Assembly: GCA_963719345.1 (NCBI GenBank) | Contig: CAVRCA010000002.1 | Location: 62,001-126,000, forward strand | Source of the DNA: CAVRCA01 sp963719345 | GTDB taxonomy: Bacteria; Pseudomonadota; Alphaproteobacteria; Acetobacterales; Acetobacteraceae | DNA length: 64,000 bases | Reading direction: 5' to 3' | In this document: positions 35,190 through 45,583 of the stretch, piece after piece | How the letters are laid out: each line of letters begins with the position of its first letter | How positions within the stretch are numbered: the first letter of the stretch is position 1 | Made by a program: the position numbers and the translations under genes | Notes under the pieces: generated by a model | Databases searched by the model: none | Seen by the model: the letters and a program-made list of their open reading frames with translations, nothing else | What the model was told of the DNA's origin: nothing

Positions 35190-35819
35190 TTGTCCTTCCT
35201 CTCAATCCATCATCTCACCGACCTGCTCCACCACTACGGCTACGGCCTGGTCGGGGTGGTGATCGGGGTCGAGGCAATGGGGCTGCCGCTGCCCGGCGAG
35301 AGCCTGATCATCGCCGCCGCGATCTATGCCGGCACGACGCATCAGATGAACATCGGCTGGATCGTCGCGTCCGCCGCCGCCGGCGCCATCATCGGGGACA
35401 ATCTCGGCTACCTGATCGGCCGCGCCATCGGGGTACCGTTCCTGCGGCGCTACGGCCGCTATATCCTGCTGCCGCCGGAGCGGCTGGCGGTCGGCCAGCG
35501 CCTGTTCGCCCGGCACGGCGGCAAAGTGGTGCTGTTCGGCCGCTTCATCGCCATTCTGCGCACCCTCGCCGCCCTGATGGCCGGGGCGACAGGGATGCAC
35601 TGGCGACGCTTCCTCGTCGCAAATGCGGCCGGCGGCGTGCTGTGGTCGTGCCTCTACGGCTTCGGCGCCTACCTGCTCGGCCACACGATCGAGCGGCTGC
35701 AAGGTCCGTTGGCGATCGCGTTCGCCGTCATCGCCGCCATCGTCGTCGTCGCCGTCGTGATCTACAGCCGTCGGCAGGAGCGCCGGCTGATCGAGCTCAG
35801 TCAAGCACCTCCTGGTTGA
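35190..35819 (+). CDS. DedA family membrane protein
   Basis: About 209 residues with four to five membrane segments. The DedA/SNARE-associated core is present: GVEAMGLPLPGESLIIAAAIYAG, the re-entrant GAIIGDNLGYLIGRAIG and the HGGKVVLFGRFIAILRTLAALMAGATGM segment with its conserved Arg residues. DedA proteins are undecaprenyl-phosphate or phospholipid flippases and transporters. The TTG at 35190 is the best placed start, since the frame stays open upstream without a better one. Its end overlaps the dehydrogenase gene by 23 bases tail to tail. Confidence 0.85.
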   Translation: MSFLSIHHLTDLLHHYGYGLVGVVIGVEAMGLPLPGESLIIAAAIYAGTTHQMNIGWIVASAAAGAIIGDNLGYLIGRAIGVPFLRRYGRYILLPPERLAVGQRLFARHGGKVVLFGRFIAILRTLAALMAGATGMHWRRFLVANAAGGVLWSCLYGFGAYLLGHTIERLQGPLAIAFAVIAAIVVVAVVIYSRRQERRLIELSQAPPG

Positions 35820-36778
35820 CCACGTTGTCGCGCAGCGGCACGCCGTCGAACACGCTCAGCATGTTGCGCGCGGTCGCCGCCGACATGCCCTCCATCGCCT
35901 CCGCCGTGACCCCGGCCATGTGCGGCGCCGAAATCATGTTGTCGAGCTGCAGCAGCGAGTTGGAGACCGGCGTCGGCTCCATGTCGAACACGTCGAGCCC
36001 GGCGCCGGCGATCGTGCCGCCGACCAGCGCGTCGTGCAGCGCCGCCTCCTCGATGATGCCGCCCCGCGCGGTGTTCACCAGGTAGGCGGTCGGCTTCATC
36101 CGGGCCAGCCGGGCGGCGTTGAACATCCCGATCGTCTCGGCGTTCTTCGGGCAGTGGATGGTGACGAAATCGGCGCGCGGCAGCGCCGTGTCAAGGTCGG
36201 TCGCCGGCTCGTAGCCGCCGGCCCGGATCGCCTCGGCGGAGACGAGAGGGTCGTAGACCAGCACATGCAGCTCGAGCGCGGCCAGCCGCTTGGCCGACCG
36301 GGTGCCGATCCGGCCGAAACCGACCACCAGCGCCGTCTTGCCGGCCAGCTCGGTGGGCATCGCCCGGTAGCGATCGCCCCAGCGGCCCTCGCGCACGATC
36401 GCGTCCATCATCTTGGCGCGCTTGGCGAGGGCGAAGATGAAGGCGATCGCCTGCTCGGCGACCGAGGTGGAATTGGCGGTGCCGGTCACCATCAGGGGGA
36501 TGCGGCGCGCGTTCAGCGGCGGGATCTCCACCGCGTCGTAGCCGACGCCGATGCGGGCGCAGACCATGCAGGCTGGGCGCGGCGGCGATCTCGGCGGCGC
36601 GGAACGGCGTCACCGACAGCGCCACGCCGTGCGTGTCGGCGAGCAGCTGATGGAAGGCGGCGCCTTCCACCCCGGGGTCGTACGGCACCGTCTCCACGTC
36701 GGCCCGCGCCCGCAGCAGGGCCATCCCGCCCTCGCCCATGCTGCGCGGCACCAGCACCTTGTATCGGTTGCTCGCCAT
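35797..36778 (-). CDS. D-isomer-specific 2-hydroxyacid dehydrogenase (one frameshift)
   Basis: About 326 residues after removing one extra base near 36569, which joins AAPSL to MVCARIGVGYD. The NAD site is VGFGRIGTRSAKRL, the catalytic Arg is in LVNTARGGIIEE, the Glu in DVFDMEPTP and the His in SAPHMAG. This is the phosphoglycerate dehydrogenase-like fold without a regulatory ACT domain. It follows the SDR gene by 14 bases on the same strand, forming an operon. The physiological hydroxyacid is unknown. Confidence 0.85.
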
Positions 36779-36792
36779 CCCTCGTCGTTCCT

Positions 36793-37554
36793 TCAGAGCT
36801 TGCGTTGTTGGGCGGCGATGTAGCCGCGGTTCCAGGTCGGCGTGATCTGGATCTCGTTGACGCACACGCGTTTGGGCAGCAGCGCGACGTAGCGGATCGC
36901 GTCGGCGACGTCCTCGGCCTGCAGCATCCGCGCGCGCTCCTCGGCGCTCACCGGGTTGGGCCGCTTGTCGAGGATCGGCGTCGCCACCTCGCCGGGCAGG
37001 ATCACGCAGGAGCGGATGCCGTTCTGGCACTCTTCCATGTTGATCGTGTGGCTCATCGCCACCACGCCGTGCTTGGAGGCGGAGTACCCAGTCCCGCTCA
37101 TCGGGCTTGGCGTTCGTCCCGCCATCGAGCTGGTGTGGATCAGCACGCCGTCCTGTTGCGCCCGCATCATCGGCAGCGCCACGATCACGCAATGATAGGC
37201 ACTGGTCAGGTTGCCGTTGATCAGCAGCGCGGCGCCCTCGGGGGTGAGCGTGGCCCAGCTGCGGTCGGTGATGTTGAGCCCGGCGTTGTTCACCAGGATG
37301 TCGAGCCGGCCCAGCGTGTCCTGGATGACGGCGCCGATGCGCCGAACCTGCCCGGCGTCCATCAGGTCGCCCGGCTGCACGTGCGCCGTGCCCTGCCGTT
37401 CCCTGATCCGTCCGGCGACCGCCTCGAGCGGGTCGGCCCGCCGCCCGGTGAGCACCACGGCGGCGCCCTCGGCGGCCAGGGCGAGCGCCGCCGCCTCGCC
37501 GATGCCGCTGCCCGCTCCGGTGACCCAGGCGACCTTGCCCGCAAGTTGTGTCAT
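36793..37554 (-). CDS. SDR-family NAD(P)-dependent oxidoreductase
   Basis: A 253-residue classical short-chain dehydrogenase. The cofactor motif is WVTGAGSGIGEAAALAL, then NNAGLN at about 86, the catalytic Ser in IHTSSMAGR and YSASK near 155. The end (VALLPKRVCVNEIQITPTWNRGY) is like that of the YdfG/clavaldehyde-type group. The ATG at 37554 starts MTQLAGKVAWVTG. It leads the two-gene operon with the 2-hydroxyacid dehydrogenase and is divergent from the S10-like peptidase gene. Confidence 0.87.
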   Translation of the reverse strand: MTQLAGKVAWVTGAGSGIGEAAALALAAEGAAVVLTGRRADPLEAVAGRIRERQGTAHVQPGDLMDAGQVRRIGAVIQDTLGRLDILVNNAGLNITDRSWATLTPEGAALLINGNLTSAYHCVIVALPMMRAQQDGVLIHTSSMAGRTPSPMSGTGYSASKHGVVAMSHTINMEECQNGIRSCVILPGEVATPILDKRPNPVSAEERARMLQAEDVADAIRYVALLPKRVCVNEIQITPTWNRGYIAAQQRKL

Positions 37555-37624
37555 GGCTTCCCCCCGGTCCGCCACCATTCAACGGGGCCGTGCCGCAGTC
37601 CGCAAGAGCCCGCAGGAGCCAAGG

Positions 37625-39139
37625 ATGACACTCAGGGTTACGCTCACGTCCGCCTGGCTGGCGGCGGCGCTGGTCCTTGGGGTTGCCGCGTCGGCGCAGC
37701 CGGCGCCGGGTGCCGGCAAGGGCGAGCCGCATTCCTCCCCGGCCGCAGATGCGGGTGCCCGGCTGCCGCCCGACAAGAGCACCGATCACGTGCTGGAGCT
37801 GCCGGGGCGCAGCCTGCATTTCACCGCGACGGCGGGTTCGCTGCGGTTGACGGACGCGCAGGGGACGCCGCAAGCGGAGATCGCGTTCACCGCCTATCTG
37901 CTGGACAACCCCGACCAGCGGACCCGCCCGGTCACGTTCGCGCTCAACGGCGGTCCCGGCACCGCGTCGGCGTTCCTCCAGCTTGGCGCGGTCGGGCCAT
38001 GGCGGCTGCCGCTCGGCGCCGATCGCACGGAGCCATCCGCGCCCGCCGAGCTGGTGCCCAACGCCGAGACCTGGCTCGACTTCACCGATCTCGTGTTCAT
38101 CGACCCGGTGGGGACCGGCTATAGCCGGCTGGTCGGCTCGGGCGACGAGTTGCGCCGGCATTTCTGGTCGGTCGAGGGGGATCTCAATTCCATCGGCGAG
38201 GCGATGCGGATGTGGCTGGTGGCAAACCACCGCCTGGCATCGCCAAAATACCTGCTGGGCGAAAGCTACGCCGGGTTCCGCGCGCCCCGGCTCGCATTGT
38301 CGGCGGCGGAAAGTGAAGGGGTGGGCTTCAACGGTCTCATCCTCGTCTCGCCGGTGCTCGATCTCTCACGCGGCAGCACCGCGTTCGACCCGCTGTACTG
38401 GGTCGAGCGCCTGCCGAGCGAGGTGGCGGCGGCCCGCGATGTGACCGGCCCACTTGCCGCCGACCAGCTGGCCGACGTGGAGCAATATGCCAGCGGCGAG
38501 TTCCTGCAAGACCTGCTCCGCGGCGCCTCCGACCAGCAGGCGACTGCCCGGATTGCGACGAAAGTGGCCGGACTGACCGGGCTCGACCCCGCGCTGGTGG
38601 CCCGGCTCGGCGGCCGGATCGACGTGCGCACCTTCCGGCGTGAGTTCGACCGCAAGCATGGCCGGGTCGGCAGCGCCTACGACCCGACGATCTCGGTCGC
38701 CGACCCTTACCCGATCGCCGCCGATCCGACGCTGTTCGACGCGGTCATGGATGGCTTGGCCGCGCCGCTCAGCGCCGCGATGGTGGACCTCTACGATCGC
38801 CAGCTCGACTGGCGACCGAGCGGCCGCTACCGGCTGATCAACGAGGCGGCCAACCGCGCCTGGGACTGGGGACATGGCCCGACCCGGCCGGAGGCGTTCG
38901 GCGCGCTGCGGGCGGCGCTCGCCGTCGACTCGCATCTGCACGTGCTGGTGACGCACGGGATGAACGACCTCGTCGCCCCGTATTTCGAGACCAAGCTGAT
39001 GCTCCGCCAAATCCCCGAGGCGGCCGGGGCGGGGCGGGTGCGCCTCGAACTCTATCCGGGCGGCCACATGTTCTACACGCGGGATCAGTCACGGGCGGAG
39101 TTTCGCCGCGCCGCCGAGGCGCTGTTCGGCGAGCCCTGA
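37625..39139 (+). CDS. S10 serine carboxypeptidase-like peptidase, exported
   Basis: A 504-residue alpha/beta hydrolase with a signal peptide (LTSAWLAAALVLGVAASAQPA). The oxyanion region LNGGPGTASAFLQLGAVGP, the nucleophile box LLGESYAGFR (about residue 218), the Asp in THGMNDLVAPY (about 448) and the His in YPGGHMFY (about 483) complete the S10 triad. Family members remove C-terminal residues. Bacterial ones are periplasmic or secreted and poorly studied. It stands alone, with an ATG at 37625 after CCAAGG. Confidence 0.86.
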   Translation: MTLRVTLTSAWLAAALVLGVAASAQPAPGAGKGEPHSSPAADAGARLPPDKSTDHVLELPGRSLHFTATAGSLRLTDAQGTPQAEIAFTAYLLDNPDQRTRPVTFALNGGPGTASAFLQLGAVGPWRLPLGADRTEPSAPAELVPNAETWLDFTDLVFIDPVGTGYSRLVGSGDELRRHFWSVEGDLNSIGEAMRMWLVANHRLASPKYLLGESYAGFRAPRLALSAAESEGVGFNGLILVSPVLDLSRGSTAFDPLYWVERLPSEVAAARDVTGPLAADQLADVEQYASGEFLQDLLRGASDQQATARIATKVAGLTGLDPALVARLGGRIDVRTFRREFDRKHGRVGSAYDPTISVADPYPIAADPTLFDAVMDGLAAPLSAAMVDLYDRQLDWRPSGRYRLINEAANRAWDWGHGPTRPEAFGALRAALAVDSHLHVLVTHGMNDLVAPYFETKLMLRQIPEAAGAGRVRLELYPGGHMFYTRDQSRAEFRRAAEALFGEP

Positions 39140-39164
39140 CCCTGCGCGCCCGCGCCCTGGCGCG

Positions 39165-39626
39165 TCAGCGCCGCCTTGCGGCCCAGGGACCTGCCTCCGG
39201 CGGCGGCGCGTCCGGCGCGTGCGGCCAGGGGGAGATCAGCCGTCGCGTCATCACCAGGGCGCCGATCCCGGCGAGCAGGAAGGCGCCGAACCAGCGGCCG
39301 GTCGGGACATAGTAGCCCTCGATCGCGGGATAGATCAGCGCCAGGAACACGACGGTCACGACGATCAGCGCCGCCCGGGCGCGAAAGCCGCGGCGGGATG
39401 CCATGACCCCAAGCACGACGAAGACGGCGAACAGGCCGAGCGCCATCGCCCGCACCAGCTCGAACGCCTCGACGGTAAAGGCGCCGACGATGGCGCGGAT
39501 GACGGCCTGCACGTCGTCGACGAACCGGAGGCTGACCATCAGGAAGCGGTCGGGGCCGGCCACGTAGAAGATCACGGTCAGCAGCAGGCCGAGCAGCCAG
39601 ACCAAGCCGATCGTATTGCGTCGCAC
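39165..39626 (-). CDS. Hypothetical four-helix membrane protein
   Basis: A 153-residue protein with four hydrophobic segments (TIGLVWLLGLLLTVIFYVAG, VRAMALGLFAVFVVLGVMA, ALIVVTVVFLALIYPAI, FGAFLLAGIGALVM) and a Pro/Arg-rich cytosolic tail. I do not recognise the family. It is convergent with the S10-like gene (25-base gap) and divergent from the GlsB-type gene. Confidence 0.65.
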   Translation of the reverse strand: MRRNTIGLVWLLGLLLTVIFYVAGPDRFLMVSLRFVDDVQAVIRAIVGAFTVEAFELVRAMALGLFAVFVVLGVMASRRGFRARAALIVVTVVFLALIYPAIEGYYVPTGRWFGAFLLAGIGALVMTRRLISPWPHAPDAPPPEAGPWAARRR

Positions 39627-39714
39627 CTTGCTCTATCCCTTCGTAAACGCGCCGCGGCAGACGCCGGCCCCCGGACACGCGGGCGGGTCAGGCGACCGAC
39701 TCGAAACCTGGGCG

Positions 39715-39739
39715 GGAACTTACCGTCCGCCAATCAGTT
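39715..39739 (+). promoter_or_regulatory. Candidate sigma-EcfG general-stress promoter
   Basis: GGAAC, a 16-base spacer and AGTT match the alphaproteobacterial EcfG consensus GGAAC-N16/17-cGTT except for the weakly conserved first base of the -10. It lies 65 bases upstream of the GlsB-type start, and the downstream gene pair is of stress-linked type. A second GGAAC at 39752 has an off spacing of 14. Confidence 0.5.
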
Positions 39740-39804
39740 TCACGTGCGTAGGGAACGCTGCCATTCGCCCGGTTCGCGGTCCAGTCGCATGGAGGAGAAA
39801 TCCC

Positions 39805-40065
39805 GTGGGTATCATCGCTTGGCTGATACTTGGCCTGATCGCCGGCTTCATCGCCAGCAAGATCGTCAACAAGTCCGGGGAAGGGATGATCGTCGACATC
39901 ATCCTCGGCATTATCGGCGCGTTCGTCGGCGGCTTCCTGTTCAACCAGTTCGGAGCGGCCGGCGTGACCGGCTTCAACATCTACAGCATGGTCGTCGCCG
40001 TCATCGGCGCCATCGTGGTCCTGGTCATCTACCATCTGATCGTCGGGCGTCGAACGACGGTCTGA
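39805..40065 (+). CDS. GlsB/YeaQ/YmgE family stress-associated membrane protein
   Basis: An 86-residue integral membrane protein with three hydrophobic segments. The family pattern GIIAWLILGLIAGFIASKIV, GEGMIVDIILGIIGAFVGGFLF and a third helix near the C-terminus is complete. The GTG start at 39805 follows GGAGGAG. Homologues are induced by stress, with unknown mechanism. A candidate EcfG promoter lies upstream and a second stress-type gene follows 35 bases downstream. Confidence 0.86.
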   Translation: MGIIAWLILGLIAGFIASKIVNKSGEGMIVDIILGIIGAFVGGFLFNQFGAAGVTGFNIYSMVVAVIGAIVVLVIYHLIVGRRTTV

Positions 40066-40100
40066 GCGGCTTTCGGGTCCCGTCACGGAGGGAGAGTTAC

Positions 40101-40550
40101 GTGGAAGACAAGGGCATCCAGGGCACGGCAGCGTCCGCGCTCGCTGCGCACAGCAAGGACGCTGCGGGCGCCCCCACGCCTGCCGGGGCTGGCTCCGGCA
40201 GCGGCCAGCCGCACGAGGCGTCGCAGGAGGGAACGGGCCAGGGGTCGAGAGGCCAGGGGTCGACTGGCCAGGACTCCGGCGCAAGCGGGGCAGCCGCCCC
40301 GATTGCCGAGACCGTGCGCAAACTCGGCGCCAACGCCGCCGATATCGGGGGCAGGGCCTACGAGGCCGCTTCCGATCTCGGCGGCCAAGCCTACCAGCGT
40401 GCTTCCGACCTTGGCGGCCGCGCATACCAGCGCGCCGGGCAAGCGGGCGAGTACGTCGGCAACCGGGTCAAGGACCAGCCGCTGGCGTCGGTGCTGGTCG
40501 GCGTCGCGATCGGCTACGTGATCGCCTTTGTGCTCCATCGCGAACGGTAA
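40101..40550 (+). CDS. Low-complexity membrane-anchored protein, ElaB/DUF883-like in layout
   Basis: A 149-residue product from a GTG start with GAGGGAG before it. Residues 20-70 are Gly/Ser/Gln/Ala-rich and contain short repeats (GQGSRGQGSTGQ). The middle has a repeated 11-residue unit (SDLGGQAYQRA, SDLGGRAYQRA), predicted to be helical. The end is a membrane anchor, DQPLASVLVGVAIGYVIAFVLHRER, like that of ElaB/YqjD proteins, which tether to the membrane and bind ribosomes in stationary phase. The function here is inference. It shares a transcript with the GlsB-type gene. Confidence 0.68.
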   Translation: MEDKGIQGTAASALAAHSKDAAGAPTPAGAGSGSGQPHEASQEGTGQGSRGQGSTGQDSGASGAAAPIAETVRKLGANAADIGGRAYEAASDLGGQAYQRASDLGGRAYQRAGQAGEYVGNRVKDQPLASVLVGVAIGYVIAFVLHRER

Positions 40551-40565
40551 AGCCCGCGTCTGCCT

Positions 40566-40596
40566 GTGGTCCGGAGGGAACCGCCTTCCGGACCAC
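40566..40596 (+). terminator. Hairpin terminator after the GlsB-type operon
   Basis: A perfect 10-bp stem (GTGGTCCGGA with TCCGGACCAC), extended by three further pairs with a small loop, starts 16 bases after the stop of the anchor protein. No T run follows. Confidence 0.65.
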
Positions 40597-40640
40597 GAGG
40601 CGGGCACGCAAGCGACTAGCCGGCCGGGAAAAGAGCGCGC

Positions 40641-40742
40641 ATGGTTATGCGAAACGCTCGACCGGAGGACGCCATGGTTGCAAGCCGCCTGATACCCGAC
40701 AGGCCGCGCCTCGTTCGATCCTGCCAGGCTCCGGCGGGTTAG
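40641..40742 (+). CDS. Possible leader peptide upstream of the RidA gene
   Basis: A 33-codon frame, with an internal ATG at 40674 that follows CCGGAGGAC, would encode 22 residues (MVASRLIPDRPRLVRSCQAP, then AG). Its TAG overlaps the AGGAGG ribosome site of the RidA gene, an arrangement that would couple their translation. There is no homology to support it, so it may be chance. Confidence 0.25.
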   Translation: MVMRNARPEDAMVASRLIPDRPRLVRSCQAPAG

Positions 40743-40751
40743 GAGGGGCCA

Positions 40752-41141
40752 ATGGCGGGCAAACGTCAAAGCATCAACGGTCCGACGGCGCGGCACGAGA
40801 ACCCGATTCCGAACGCGAGCCGCATCGGCAACATCGTCATGTCGAGCGTCATCGGCGGAGCCAACCCGGGCACCCGTGAGTTGCCGCCCACCCTGGAGGG
40901 GCAGGTCGGCAACGTGTTCGCCAACCTGCGCAGCGACATCGAGGCGGCGGGCGGCACCGTCGACGACATCCTGAAAGTGACGTTCTGGGTGAAGGACCCG
41001 GTCTCGCAGCGTGCCGCCCTCAATGCGGAATGGATAAAAATGTTTCCCGATCCGGCGGCGCGGCCGGCCCGGCACACCCTGACCCTGCCGCCCGACAGCC
41101 GGGCGCTGGTGCAGGCCGATTTCACCGCCGTCCTGTCCTGA
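40752..41141 (+). CDS. RidA family (YjgF/YER057c/UK114) protein
   Basis: A 129-residue RidA-like protein. The pattern NASRIGNIVMSSVIGGANPGT, LEGQVGNVFANLRSDIEAAGGTVDDILKVTFWVKD and the C-terminal SRALVQADFTAVL fit, but the catalytic Arg of true imine deaminases (usually RxxVE/RACVEV) is replaced by ALVQ. It is therefore probably of a catabolic subgroup. It opens the aromatic-type gene run, with hpaH ten bases downstream and an AGGAGGGG ribosome site at its start. Confidence 0.83.
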   Translation: MAGKRQSINGPTARHENPIPNASRIGNIVMSSVIGGANPGTRELPPTLEGQVGNVFANLRSDIEAAGGTVDDILKVTFWVKDPVSQRAALNAEWIKMFPDPAARPARHTLTLPPDSRALVQADFTAVLS

Positions 41142-41151
41142 GCCCGGCGCC

Positions 41152-41955
<804 letters not shown>

Positions 41956-42004
41956 TCCGCGCCTCAGAACCACCCCGGTTTGAACGGGCATCATCGGAGG
42001 AACC

Positions 42005-43216
42005 GTGCTTATTCGCTCAGCTCTTGCAGCCTCGCTTCTGCTGATCCTGGCGACGAACGTGCCGCCGGCCGCCGCGGCTGACCCCGGCGTGACCGCCACC
42101 GAGATCAAGCTGGGACAGACGATGCCCTATAGCGGTCCGGCCTCGGCCTACGCGGCGTTCGGCAAGGCGGAACTCGCCTATATGCGCATGGTGAACGACA
42201 GGGGCGGTGTTCACGGCCGCAAGATCAACCTTATTTCCCTTGATGACGGCTACTCCCGCCGCGCACGATCGAGCAGACCCGTCGGCTGGTCGAGCAGGAG
42301 AACGTGTTTGCGATCTTCGCCGCCGAGGGCACTGCGCCCAACACCGTCATCCGCAAATACCTGAACGACCACAAGGTGCCGCAGATATTCGCCACCAGCG
42401 GCACCGCAAGTTTCGGCGACCACAAGCGCTATCCCTGGACGATCGGTTGGCAGCCGACCTTCGAGATCGAAGGCCAGGTGTTCACCAAGTATATCCTCAA
42501 GGAGCACCCCGACGCGAAGATCGCGATTCTCTACCAGAACGACGATCTCGGTAAGGACTACGTGCGCGGCATCCAGCGCGAGCTTGGCGACCGCGCCAAG
42601 TCGATGATCGTCGGCATCCAGAGTTATGAGATCACCGATCCGACGATCGAGTCGCAGGTGGTCGCGTTGCACGACAGCGGGGCCGATACATTCATCGACA
42701 TGACGACCCCGAAATTCGCGGCGCAAGCCATCCGCAAGGTGTACGATCTCGGTTGGCACCCGGTGCATCTGCTGTCCTACGCCTCGGCGGCGGTGGCGGC
42801 GGTGATGCAGCCGGCCGGCGTCGAGAAGGGCATCGGCATCATCTCGAGCACCTATTTCAAGGACCCGACCGACCCACGCTGGGCGAAGGACCAGGATTAC
42901 CTGGACTGGGTCGCCTTCATGGAAAAATACCTGCCCGAGGCGGACAAGACCGACATCTATCTACGTCATCGGCACCATGATGGCGAACAGCCTGGTGCAG
43001 CTGCTCGAGCAATGCGGCGACGATCTGACGCGCGAGAACATGATGCGCCAGGTCGCCCATATCGACTTCCGCGTGCCGATGCTGCTGCCGGGCATGCACA
43101 TCACCACCAGCCCGACCGATTTCTACCCGATCAAGACGCTGCAGCTCGAACGCTTCGACGGCAAGTCCTTCGTGCTGTTCGGCGAGCCGATCACGGGAGT
43201 TCCCAATCCGGAATGA
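42005..43216 (+). CDS. ABC transporter periplasmic substrate-binding protein, branched-chain amino acid/aromatic type (two frameshifts)
   Basis: About 403 residues once joined near 42254 and 42962. A signal peptide (ALAASLLLILATNVPPAAAA) precedes the Peripla_BP_6 domain: GVTATEIKLGQTMPYSGPAS, MVNDRGGVHGRKINLISLDD, then ENVFAIFAAEGTAPN and AILYQNDDLGKDYVRG. Such proteins deliver leucine-type or aromatic acids to Liv-like permeases. None of the permease or ATPase genes is beside it. The GTG at 42005 follows GGAGGAACC. The context suggests an aromatic substrate. Confidence 0.84.
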
Positions 43217-43229
43217 GGGTTTTGCCAGG

Positions 43230-45572
43230 ATGAAGTTCGGCGTGGGACAGCCGGTTCGCCGGTTCGAGGACGTGCGGCTGCTGACCGGCAAGGGGCATTA
43301 TCAGGACGACCTGCACCTTGCCCCGGCAGGCCTGGGCGGTGTTCGTCCGCTCGCCGCACGCCCATGCCAGGATCGTCGGCATCGACACCGCGGCGGCCGC
43401 GCGCGCGCCCGGCGTCGTCGCCGTCTACACCGGCCAGGACTACGCCGATGACGGGATCGGCACGCCGAAAGCCGGGATGCCGCGCAAGAAGGCGCGACGG
43501 ATCGCCGATGTTCGCGCCGCAGCGGCCCGCCATGGTGATCGACCGCGCGCGCTACGTCGGCGACACGGTCGTCATGGTGATCGCGGAGACGACTGGCGCA
43601 GGCAAAGGACGCGGCGGAACTGGTGGACGTGCAGTACGAGCCGCTGCCGTCGGTCACGTCGCTTGCCGAAGCCGCCAAGCCGGATGCGCCCGCGCCTGTG
43701 GGACGAGAACCCGGACAACATTTCCCATACCCACGAGCGCGGCGACCGGGCCGCGACCGACGCCGCCTTTGCCAAAGCCGCGCACGTGGTGCGTCGCCGC
43801 TACGTCATCACCCGCGTCCACGCGCAGTACATGGAGCCGCGGGGCTCGATCGGCACCTATGATCGCAGGCGAGGATCGTTACACGCTCTATGCCGACGTG
43901 AACTATCCGCATCGCGTGCGCGACATGCTCGCCAACATCGTGTTCAAGGTGCCGGAAAGCAAGGTGCGGGTCGTCGTCGAGCGATGTCGGCGGCGGTTTC
44001 GGCGCCAAGGGCTGGCAATACGTCGATCACCGCCTGGTGCTGTGGGCGGCCAAGAAACTCGGCCGGCCGGTGAAGTGGAAGTGCGAGCGCTCCGAGGTGC
44101 TGCTCGCCGACGAGCACGGGCGCGACAACATCGGCGACATCGAGCTGGCGCTCGACGCGAACGGCAAATTCCTCGCCCTCCGCCTGCACATGCTGGCCAG
44201 CATCGGCGCCTACATCGCCTCCGACCGCCAGCTTCTCACGCCGTTCGGCCAGATTTTCACGGTAACGGGCGTCTACGACATCCCGGCCGCACACGTGAGC
44301 ATCGACGCGGTGCTGTCGAACACCAGCCCCACCGCGCCCTATCGCGGCGCCGGACGGCCGGAAGCGGCCTATCTGATCGAGCGCATCATCGAGGCGGCGG
44401 CGCAGGAACTCGGCATCGACCGCGATCGAACTGCGGCGACGCAACATCATCCCGCCGGAAAAACTGCCGTACCAAGGCGCCGCTCGGCCCACTCTATGAC
44501 TGCGGCGAGTTCGAGAAGAACATGGACCTCGCGTTGCAGGCGGCCGACTATGCCGGCTACCCGGCGCGGCTGGAGGCGTCACGCGCGTCGGGCAAGCTGC
44601 GCGGCATCGCGGTGGTGAACGCGATCGAGCAGGCCGCCGGGCCGACGCCGGAATATGCCGAGATCCGCTTCAACCCGAGCGGCACCGCGATCATGATGCT
44701 CGGCACCAAGACGCACGGCCAGGGCCACGAGACCGTCGTTCAAGCAGATCCTGCACGAGCGGCTCGGCATCGACCCGAGCGACGTGCAGTTCATCGACGG
44801 CGACACCGACCGGGTCGCGTTCGGCATGGGCTCGAACGGCTCGCGCTCGATGGTGACCGGCGGCGCGGCGCTGACGACTGGCCGCCGACAAGGTGATCGC
44901 GAAAGGGAAGAAGATCGCGGCGCATATGCTGGAGGCGGCCGAGGCCGACATCGAGTTCGCCGACGCCAAGTTCACGGTCGCCGGCACCGATCGCGGCGTC
45001 ACCCTGAAGCAGGTGGCGATGACCGCCTTCCAGCCGGCGCGACTGCCGTCCGGCGTCGAGCCGGGGCTTTACGAAAACGCCACCTATGCCCCGAAGCAGC
45101 GACACCTTCCCAAACGGCTGCCACGTCGCCGAGGTGGAGGTCGATCCGGACACCGGCGTCGGTCGGGCTGCTGTCCTATCTGGTGGTCGACGACGTCGGC
45201 ACCGTCATCAATCCACTGACCCTCGCGGGCCAGATCCACGGCGGCGTCGCGCAGGGCGTCGGCCAGGTACTGGGCGAGCAGGTGGTCTACGAGCCCGGCT
45301 CCGGCCAGGTGCTGAGCGCCAGCTTCATGGACTACATCATGCCGCGCGCCGACATGATGTGCACCATCAAGATCGTCAGCAATCCGGTGCCCACGCCGAG
45401 CAATCCGTTGGGCGCGAAGGGTGCCGGGGAGGCCGGGACGCGTCGGCGCGCTGCCGGCGGTGATGATCGCGGTGATGGACGCGTTGCGGCCGGTCGGCGT
45501 GCGCGGAACTCGACATGCCCGCGACCAGCGAACGCGTCTGGCAGGCGATGCGGAACGCGCGCGGCGAGATAG
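43230..45572 (+). CDS. CoxL/xanthine dehydrogenase-family molybdopterin-binding subunit (frame broken more than ten times)
   Basis: Reconstructed to about 775 residues, the product starts MKFGVGQPVRRFEDVRLLTGKGHY, the aerobic CO dehydrogenase-type N-terminus. It shows the molybdenum-cofactor motifs GGGFGAKG (near 43990), APYRGAGRPEAAYL (near 44335), GQGHET (near 44720) and the catalytic-Glu segment GAKGAGEAG (near 45415). At least a dozen single extra bases break the frame, for example near 43318, 43491, 43595, 43690, 43980, 44475 and 45100. The medium (FAD) and small (2Fe-2S) subunits are missing. The lack of a CoxL-type AYXCSFR loop argues against CO as substrate; an aromatic hydroxylase is likelier. 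Confidence 0.82.
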
Positions 45573-45583
45573 GGAGAGAGTCG

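Noticed and set aside
39751..39775. Second EcfG-like GGAAC before the GlsB-type gene
   Set aside because: The spacing to the next GGTT is only 14 bases, outside the usual 16-17.
43300..45510. Regular spacing of the frameshifts, as in a recoding or programmed-frameshift system
   Set aside because: The spacings between breaks are irregular and no common slippery motif was seen. Single extra bases in varied contexts fit errors better.
43230..45572. Aerobic carbon monoxide dehydrogenase large subunit
   Set aside because: The family N-terminus is shared, but the AYXCSFR active-site loop of true form I CoxL is not visible and no coxM or coxS gene lies nearby.
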